DNA of 10,251 nucleotides from Pseudomonadota bacterium (GTDB lineage Bacteria > Pseudomonadota > Gammaproteobacteria > Steroidobacterales > Steroidobacteraceae). Positions 6,607 to 10,251 of the stretch are shown one piece after another. Made by a program: the position numbers and the translations under genes. Below the pieces are notes generated by a model, which saw only the letters and a program-made list of their open reading frames with translations, did not search any database and was not told the origin of the DNA. Each line of letters starts with the position of its first letter. Within the stretch, counting starts at the first letter, position 1. The stretch covers positions 1 through 10,251 of the forward strand of contig JAEZCN010000034.1 in assembly GCA_023433515.1 (NCBI GenBank). Direction: 5' to 3'.

Positions 6607-7152
6607 TCACTTGCGGTGGGTCAGTCTGGCGAGGATCTCCTGCTTCGCAGGGTGGGATTGCAGCCACTCGGCGAACTCGGCAACTCGGTCGTAATCCGAG
6701 CCCAATAACTCGCGCAGCCGCTGCTCTTCCATGGCCGAGCTCACGCCGGCGCGCACCGAGTATTGCCAGGCCTGCGTGAAGATCTTCGTGAACTCGCCGG
6801 CGACGACCAGTCCGTCGACGAGTTGCCACTCGCCGTCATCGAGCCAGATCTCCTCGCAATGCGGGCAGTAGTCGAGGCGGTTGGTCTTGGCCGCGATCAC
6901 GCGATACTTGCTCATGAGCGAGCGGCACTTGGGGCATTTCTTCGCGCCGGGCGAGTCGGGCGGATCGAGATCGGCGGCCGACGCCGGCATGTTCCTGACT
7001 GCCTCGCGCCCGGCCGCACTTTCGCGCCAGGCGCGGTACGTCACCAGGCTCATGAGCGTCCCGAAACACTTGCCGCAGCTGTGCCCGGCGAGATTCTCCG
7101 CGAGCATCGTGTGCACGAGCGGGGAGCTCTCACATTGAGGACAATGTGCCAT
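6607..7152 (-). CDS. Uncharacterised protein with two zinc ribbons (zf-TFIIB type)
   Basis: A 181-residue protein I cannot name. Two four-cysteine zinc-binding units are visible. The first is CPQC at 4-7 with CGKC at 26-29. The second is CPKC at 73-76 with CPHC at 96-99, followed directly by EEIWLDDGEW (100-109), the hallmark tail of the zf-TFIIB family of bacterial zinc ribbons. The C-terminal 70 residues (about 110-181) look helical and carry no motif I know. No signal peptide or membrane segment is seen, so it is probably cytoplasmic. The start is the ATG at 7150-7152, three residues before the first Cys. The SD is poor. It follows phaR on the same strand by 63 bases, with a large palindrome between, so it may be a separate unit. 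DNA, RNA or protein binding are all possible. Confidence 0.82.
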   Translation of the reverse strand: MAHCPQCESSPLVHTMLAENLAGHSCGKCFGTLMSLVTYRAWRESAAGREAVRNMPASAADLDPPDSPGAKKCPKCRSLMSKYRVIAAKTNRLDYCPHCEEIWLDDGEWQLVDGLVVAGEFTKIFTQAWQYSVRAGVSSAMEEQRLRELLGSDYDRVAEFAEWLQSHPAKQEILARLTHRK

Positions 7153-7175
7153 GCGTGATACCGGATCAGTAGATA

Positions 7176-7201
7176 GACCCCGCGCCCCGGGGCGCGGGGT
7201 C
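7176..7201. repeat. 26-bp perfect GC palindrome between phaR and the zinc-ribbon gene
   Basis: The sequence from 7176 to 7201 equals its own reverse complement; each half is GACCCCGCGCCCC or its complement. As RNA it would form an 11-bp stem with a CCGG loop. It lies 15 bases after the phaR stop, which suits a terminator for phaR. However, the minus-strand sequence after it is TCTATCTACT, without a run of T, so it is a weak intrinsic terminator, an RNA-stabilising hairpin or a protein-binding dyad. Confidence 0.6.
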
Positions 7202-7215
7202 CGGAAGAACGTCCG

Positions 7216-7722
7216 CTACTGGTGGCTCGGCGTGTCCGTGGGCTTGTCGACGCCGTCTTCGCGCCCGCGGCCCGCGGCATTCATGAGCGTGCGGAAGATC
7301 TCGTCCTGCACCGAGCGCCAGCGCTGGTAGTTGCGCTGCGCGACGCCCGCGACGGTTTCCACCGGGTCCATGCCGACCACGGATTTCACCTTTTCGCGCA
7401 GCTCGCGTTGCTGCGAGTTGAAGAGCTTCATGCTCTGCTCGAGATAACTCGAGAGCACGCCTTGCAACGTGCCGCCGTACGAGCGGATGACCTGCGCGAG
7501 GAAATCGCGGCTCATCACCGGATCGACGCCGTGTTCCTGCTCGGCAATCACCTGCAGCAGGATGCTGCGAGTGATGTCTTCCTGCGACTTCTTGTCGATG
7601 ACCACGAACTCGATGCGTTCCAGCACCAGCGACCGGATATCGGCCAACGTGATGTACTTGCTCTGTACCGTGTCGTACAGACGGCGGTTCGGGTACTTCT
7701 TGATGATGCGCGGTTCGCTCAT
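7216..7722 (-). CDS. phaR: Polyhydroxyalkanoate synthesis repressor PhaR
   Basis: A 168-residue DNA-binding regulator of storage-polyester genes. In species where it was studied, PhaR represses phasin genes and itself and is released when it binds nascent PHA granules. The N terminus has the diagnostic PHB/PHA accumulation DNA-binding domain: RIIKKYPNRRLYDTVQSKYI (5-24), then TLADIRSLV, through about residue 65. A second PHB-accumulation domain with FLAQVIRSYGGTLQGVLSSYLE follows (about 74-95), then a Gln/Arg-rich helical tail. SD GGAGG (7730-7734 on the complement) lies 7 bases before the ATG. No phaC, phaA, phaB or phasin gene is in the window, so its targets are elsewhere. A putative operator overlaps its own promoter. 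Confidence 0.95.
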   Translation of the reverse strand: MSEPRIIKKYPNRRLYDTVQSKYITLADIRSLVLERIEFVVIDKKSQEDITRSILLQVIAEQEHGVDPVMSRDFLAQVIRSYGGTLQGVLSSYLEQSMKLFNSQQRELREKVKSVVGMDPVETVAGVAQRNYQRWRSVQDEIFRTLMNAAGRGREDGVDKPTDTPSHQ

Positions 7723-7746
7723 GCGTCACCCTCCCTGTGGGACCCT

Positions 7747-7775
7747 ACCTTAGTACACTGCACCGCAACCCACAA
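7747..7775 (-). promoter_or_regulatory. Putative phaR promoter
   Basis: On the minus strand, TTGTGG (7775 down to 7770) and TAAGGT (7752 down to 7747) are separated by 17 bases and lie upstream of the phaR SD. Each box matches only three of six consensus bases, so the call rests mostly on location and on the operator in the spacer. Confidence 0.3.
7758..7768. promoter_or_regulatory. Putative PhaR operator (TGC-N3-GCA)
   Basis: CTGCACCGCAA contains TGC-N3-GCA and differs by one base from CTGC-N3-GCAG, the dyad reported as the PhaR target in Paracoccus denitrificans. It lies 36 bases upstream of the phaR ATG, within the spacer of the putative promoter, a typical repressor position. It suggests that PhaR represses its own gene. 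Confidence 0.5.
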
Positions 7776-7794
7776 TTTTCCGCGCGCATTCTGC

Positions 7795-8694
7795 TCAGTT
7801 GTCGCCCGGCGCTGACAGTCTGGACTGAGTACTACCGGCCAGCCGTTCGGGTCGCCAGTTCGCAACTGCCCATTTCCAAACGTCTTTGATAGAGGAATCG
7901 GCCAGATCGGGGGGTGGGGCTTGCGACAGAAGCGTAAGGGTCGCAATCAGCCCCTGGGGAGCCAAGGATGGGTCGAGCGGTACCGCATGCCTCGATTTCG
8001 ATAGTTTGGAGCCATCCTTCTCCACCACCAACGGCAGGTGTCCGTAGATAGGCCGTGCCGCTCCGAGGGCGTTCTGCAGGTCGATCTGCCACGGCGTGCT
8101 GGATAGCAGGTCCGCTCCTCGAACTACTCGCGTGATTCCCTGCCAGGCATCGTCGACCACCACCGCGAGTTGGTAGCTCGCGATGCCATCGCGTCGCCGC
8201 ACGACGAAGTCGCCGCATTCGCGCAGCTCGAAGCACTGCACTCCGAGGAACAGGTCGTCGAAATCGATGCGTCCGTCGCTCACGCGGAATCGCACGGCCG
8301 TCGGGCCGTCGCGCGTCGGGCCGAGCCGGCACGTGCCTGGATATCCGTGGGCTTCTTCGGCTCCGTTGGTGGACAGGTTCCTGCGCGAACAACTGCAGCG
8401 GAACGTTCGGCCGGCGACGGCGAGTTGCGCGAGCGCTTCGTCGTATGCCTCGCGCCGCGTACTTTGATAGACGACCGGACCGTCCCATTCGAAGCCGAAC
8501 GCTTCGAGCGTGCGCAGCATCTGGTCCGCGCACCCCGGCACGACGCGCGGAGTATCGAGATCCTCGATGCGGACCAGCCAGCGCGCGCCGTTCGCGCGCG
8601 CGTCGAGATAGCTGCCGACGGCGGCGAGCAGGGAGCCGGCGTGGAGCGGGCCGGTAGGCGAGGGCGCGAACCTTCCCAGGGGCTTGCGCCCCAC
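7795..8694 (-). CDS. gluQRS: Glutamyl-queuosine tRNA(Asp) synthetase
   Basis: Attaches glutamate to the queuosine base at position 34 of tRNA-Asp, not to a tRNA 3' end. It is a shortened GluRS paralogue without the anticodon-binding domain; 299 residues from the chosen start, as for E. coli YadB (about 300). GRFAPSPTGPLHAGS (7-21) holds the HIGH-like site. RIEDLDTPR, the zinc site C100/C102/Y118/C122, GVTR-like ITRVVRGADLL, and the KMSKS-like KLSKS at 230-234 are all present. A GTG at 8742 would add 16 residues, but those codons run through the dksA terminator hairpin. The GTG at 8694 lies just after the T-run and leaves six residues before GRF, as in E. coli. Neither start has a clear SD. 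It follows dksA on the same strand, as in many gammaproteobacteria. Confidence 0.93.
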   Translation of the reverse strand: MGRKPLGRFAPSPTGPLHAGSLLAAVGSYLDARANGARWLVRIEDLDTPRVVPGCADQMLRTLEAFGFEWDGPVVYQSTRREAYDEALAQLAVAGRTFRCSCSRRNLSTNGAEEAHGYPGTCRLGPTRDGPTAVRFRVSDGRIDFDDLFLGVQCFELRECGDFVVRRRDGIASYQLAVVVDDAWQGITRVVRGADLLSSTPWQIDLQNALGAARPIYGHLPLVVEKDGSKLSKSRHAVPLDPSLAPQGLIATLTLLSQAPPPDLADSSIKDVWKWAVANWRPERLAGSTQSRLSAPGDN

Positions 8695-8699
8695 AACGG

Positions 8700-8723
8700 A
8701 AAACGCCGGCGAAGCGCCGGCGT
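8700..8723 (-). terminator. dksA terminator in front of gluQRS
   Basis: On the minus strand ACGCCGGCG, loop CTT and CGCCGGCGT form a perfect 9-bp stem ending in TTTT and then CC. It lies 33 bases after the dksA stop and ends 5 bases before the GTG used for gluQRS. An equivalent terminator between dksA and gluQRS has been described in Shigella flexneri, where it limits gluQRS expression. Confidence 0.8.
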
Positions 8724-8756
8724 CCGTTGAGCCACGAGTCACTTCGGACCGCCGAT

Positions 8757-9566
8757 TCAGCGATATCGATCGTCCCGATCGCCATACTGCCGTTCGCGGC
8801 GCTCGCGGCGTTCCTGCGCCTCGATCGTCAGCGTCGCCACGGGACGGGCTTCGAGGCGCTTCACGCCGATTTCCTCGCCGGTCTCGAGGCAGTAGCCGTA
8901 CGAGCCGTCCTCGACACGCTTGAGCGCCTCGTCGATCTTGCGGATCAGCTTGCGCTCGCGGTCACGCGTGCGCAGCTCGAGGCTGAACTCTTCTTCCTGG
9001 GTCGCGCGATCGTTCGGATCGGGGAAGTTCGCCGCTTCGTCCTTCATGTGAGAGACGGTGCGGTCCACTTCTTCCATGAGGTCGCGCTTCCAGTCGTTGA
9101 GGATCTTGCGGAAGTGCTCGAGCTGCTCCTTGTTCATGTACGCCTCACCGCGCTTGGCGATGTAGGGCGTTACATTGCGAGGACCTGCCAGCAGGCTTCC
9201 CGCCTCGAGGGAGTCGTCATCGGTTTCGTTGTTGACGTTGCGCGCGGCGAGCGCGCCGGAATTCGTCGGCACGCCCGTTGCGGTCACGACGATACGATCG
9301 GAAGGCGCGGACTTGCGGATCGCCTGCGCCACGGGATTCGCGCTCGACGCACTCGCGGCTGGAGCCGCGGCCGCGGCGGGCTTGGCGGTGGTCGTTGATT
9401 TCGCCGTGCTCGGCGGGGACTTCGCGGTGGAGGCGGCCTTCACGGGCGCCGGTTTCGCAGAGGACTTGGTTGCAGCGGACTTCGCCGCCGGTTTCTTAGC
9501 GGACAACTTGGGTTTCTCGAATTTCTTCGCCTTGGCGGGTTTTGAAACCGCTCGCTTGGTCGGCAT
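8757..9566 (-). CDS. dksA: RNA polymerase-binding factor DksA, long and cysteine-poor variant
   Basis: Binds the RNA polymerase secondary channel and, with ppGpp, resets rRNA and amino-acid promoters. The conserved core is residues about 132-269, with YMNKEQLEHFRKIL, then DEAANFPDPNDRATQEEEFS at the coiled-coil tip; the functional D183, D186 and A188 correspond to E. coli D71, D74 and A76. At the zinc finger only the first Cys remains (C226); the other ligand positions are T229, T247 and A250, so zinc binding is unlikely. Residues 1-85 are Lys/Ala/Pro/Ser-rich, like histone H1 tails, and 86-131 are a linker. The total is 269 residues against 151 in E. coli. The ATG at 9566 is chosen because GGAG lies 9 bases upstream; a TTG at 9593 is open in frame but would need to bypass that site. 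Confidence 0.94.
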   Translation of the reverse strand: MPTKRAVSKPAKAKKFEKPKLSAKKPAAKSAATKSSAKPAPVKAASTAKSPPSTAKSTTTAKPAAAAAPAASASSANPVAQAIRKSAPSDRIVVTATGVPTNSGALAARNVNNETDDDSLEAGSLLAGPRNVTPYIAKRGEAYMNKEQLEHFRKILNDWKRDLMEEVDRTVSHMKDEAANFPDPNDRATQEEEFSLELRTRDRERKLIRKIDEALKRVEDGSYGYCLETGEEIGVKRLEARPVATLTIEAQERRERRERQYGDRDDRYR

Positions 9567-9620
9567 CGTTTGTCGCTCCAGGCCCGAATCCAAAAGGGGG
9601 GCCGGTTTGCAGGACGCGCG

Positions 9621-9648
9621 ATTATACCGGCGAGTTTTCGCGTGTACA
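9621..9648 (-). promoter_or_regulatory. dksA promoter with GC-rich discriminator
   Basis: On the minus strand TGTACA (9648-9643; four of six -35 matches) and a perfect TATAAT (9626-9621) are separated by 16 bases. The next bases are CGCGCGTCC, a GC-rich discriminator of the kind found at promoters repressed by DksA and ppGpp. The predicted start is near 9614, giving a leader of about 48 bases. Confidence 0.68.
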
Positions 9649-9704
9649 GTGAATCGGAAACGGAGTCATTTCGCGGCATTCCGGGCCTGATTTTTGGCGG
9701 AAAA

Positions 9705-10094
9705 TCAAGGCAATTGGACCGCCGGAGGGTGGCTCCAGCCCGGCTTGCGCCGTTCCACGATCACCGTGGTGTAGATGCCGCCGCGCACGTTGAACTTGCC
9801 TTCGAGCCGCAGGTAGCGCGGGGCGCAGGCCCGGGCCAGGTCGTCGGCGATCAGGTTCGTGACCGCCTCGTGAAAGGCGCCCCGGTCGCGAAATGACCAC
9901 AGGTACAGCTTGAGCGATTTGAGCTCGATGCACTTTTCGTCGGGGACGTACGCAAGCTCGAAGGTCGCGAAGTCCGGCTGACCGGTCTTCGGACACAGAC
10001 AGGTGAATTCCGGCAGGGTCATCCTGATCGTGTAGTCGGTCTCGCGGGCGGGATTTGGAAAAGTCTCAAGTTGTGTAGATGGTTGCGTCGACAT
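9705..10094 (-). CDS. queF: preQ0 reductase (NADPH-dependent 7-cyano-7-deazaguanine reductase), short type
   Basis: Reduces the nitrile of preQ0 to the amine of preQ1 with two NADPH, a step of queuosine biosynthesis. At 129 residues it is the single-domain (B. subtilis-like) form, not the duplicated E. coli form. FTCLCPKTGQPDFATF (30-45) carries the catalytic Cys34 and Asp41, and ELKSLKLYLWSFRDRGAFHE (57-76) is the QueF signature with substrate-binding glutamates E57 and E76. FNVRGGIYT follows near the C terminus. The start is put at the ATG at 10094 because MSTQPSTQLETFPNP is a common beginning of short QueF proteins. The ATG at 10130 would add 12 residues with no conserved features. Neither has a strong SD. 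It is the first gene of the minus-strand block, 138 bases before dksA, which has its own promoter. Confidence 0.95.
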   Translation of the reverse strand: MSTQPSTQLETFPNPARETDYTIRMTLPEFTCLCPKTGQPDFATFELAYVPDEKCIELKSLKLYLWSFRDRGAFHEAVTNLIADDLARACAPRYLRLEGKFNVRGGIYTTVIVERRKPGWSHPPAVQLP

Positions 10095-10143
10095 GTTGAA
10101 TCCGCCGGGAATTGTCGCCGCCGGAATCATTCGAGACGGCGAC

Positions 10144-10171
10144 CTGAAAAAGATTTCGATTACTTTACACT
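10144..10171 (+). promoter_or_regulatory. Candidate smc promoter
   Basis: CTGAAA (10144-10149) and TACACT (10166-10171), separated by 16 bases, each match four of six consensus positions. They lie in the queF-smc divergent gap, about 44 bases before the smc ATG. I saw no equally good promoter for queF on the other strand. Confidence 0.35.
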
Positions 10172-10214
10172 ACGGCGCCAGTTCCTCCGCACGGCGAGAC
10201 CGGACAAAAAATAG

Positions 10215-10251
10215 ATGCGCCTGACCAAGATCAAAGTCGCTGGATTCAAGT
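10215..10251 (+). CDS. smc: Chromosome partition protein SMC (partial, N-terminal 12 codons)
   Basis: The frame reads MRLTKIKVAGFK up to the window edge. That is the start of the Walker A-containing N-terminal ATPase head of SMC proteins, which typically begin MRL-x-KI-x-L/V-x-GFKSF. SMC condenses and segregates the chromosome. The gene is divergent from queF. No clear SD is seen before the ATG; the upstream bases are ACAAAAAATAG. The rest lies beyond the window, so integrity cannot be judged. Confidence 0.8.
   Translation, partial: MRLTKIKVAGFK

Noticed and set aside
8694..8742. gluQRS start at GTG 8742
   Set aside because: The extra 16 codons pass through the dksA terminator stem and have no counterpart in E. 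coli GluQRS. Kept only as an alternative.
8727..9398. 223-codon plus-strand frame opposite dksA
   Set aside because: It mirrors the DksA coding sequence, has no motif of its own and no ribosome-binding site.
9567..9593. dksA start at TTG 9593
   Set aside because: A rare start codon upstream of a well-placed GGAG-ATG pair at 9579-9564.
10095..10130. queF start at ATG 10130
   Set aside because: The added 12 residues are not family-like and the spacing to any SD is poor. MSTQPS at 10094 is the typical beginning.
1..10251. CRISPR array, tRNA or rRNA genes, prophage, toxin-antitoxin or defence system
   Set aside because: No regularly spaced repeats, no cloverleaf or rRNA-like sequence, and no phage, toxin or nuclease genes; all the space is taken by the genes listed.

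Overview
This window reads as a GC-rich, gene-dense piece of a proteobacterial chromosome, most likely from a gammaproteobacterium. The order nusA-infB-rbfA-truB-rpsO-pnp, the dksA-gluQRS pair and the catalytic numbering of PNPase (D486/D492, R398/R399, the same as in Escherichia coli) all fit that. A GGGGACAG-headed inverted repeat resembles repeats I associate with Xanthomonadales- or Steroidobacterales-like genomes. That finer placement is a guess from memory.

Left half (1-6471, plus strand) is the classical translation and RNA operon. The last codons of nusA are followed by infB (IF2), rbfA (30S maturation factor), truB (tRNA pseudouridine-55 synthase), rpsO (ribosomal protein S15) and pnp (polynucleotide phosphorylase). 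A candidate promoter precedes rpsO. A strong hairpin with a T-run separates rpsO from pnp, so pnp is probably fed by read-through or by its own weak promoter. rbfA has an odd start region: the best ribosome-binding site serves a five-codon reading frame whose stop overlaps the rbfA ATG.

Between 6472 and 6606 pnp converges with the minus-strand block. A 117-bp structure here has 24-bp near-perfect inverted ends (22 of 24 match) around a 13-bp-stem bidirectional terminator. It looks like a REP/MITE-type repeat with no transposase.

Right half (6607-10130) is all on the minus strand. In transcription order it holds queF (preQ0 reductase), dksA, gluQRS (glutamyl-queuosine tRNA-Asp synthetase), phaR (polyhydroxyalkanoate regulator) and an unnamed protein with two zinc ribbons. 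queF and gluQRS act early and late in the queuosine tRNA pathway and bracket dksA. DksA is unusual: three of its four zinc-finger cysteines are replaced, and it has a Lys/Ala/Pro-rich N-terminal extension of about 130 residues. Its terminator lies directly against the likely gluQRS start. phaR has a TGC-N3-GCA dyad inside its putative promoter, which suggests autorepression.

At the right edge the first 12 codons of smc start on the plus strand, divergent from queF. The genes are mostly housekeeping. I see no new multi-gene system. The points worth checking are the repeat element, the DksA variant, the rbfA start region, the phaR operator and the uncharacterised zinc-ribbon gene.
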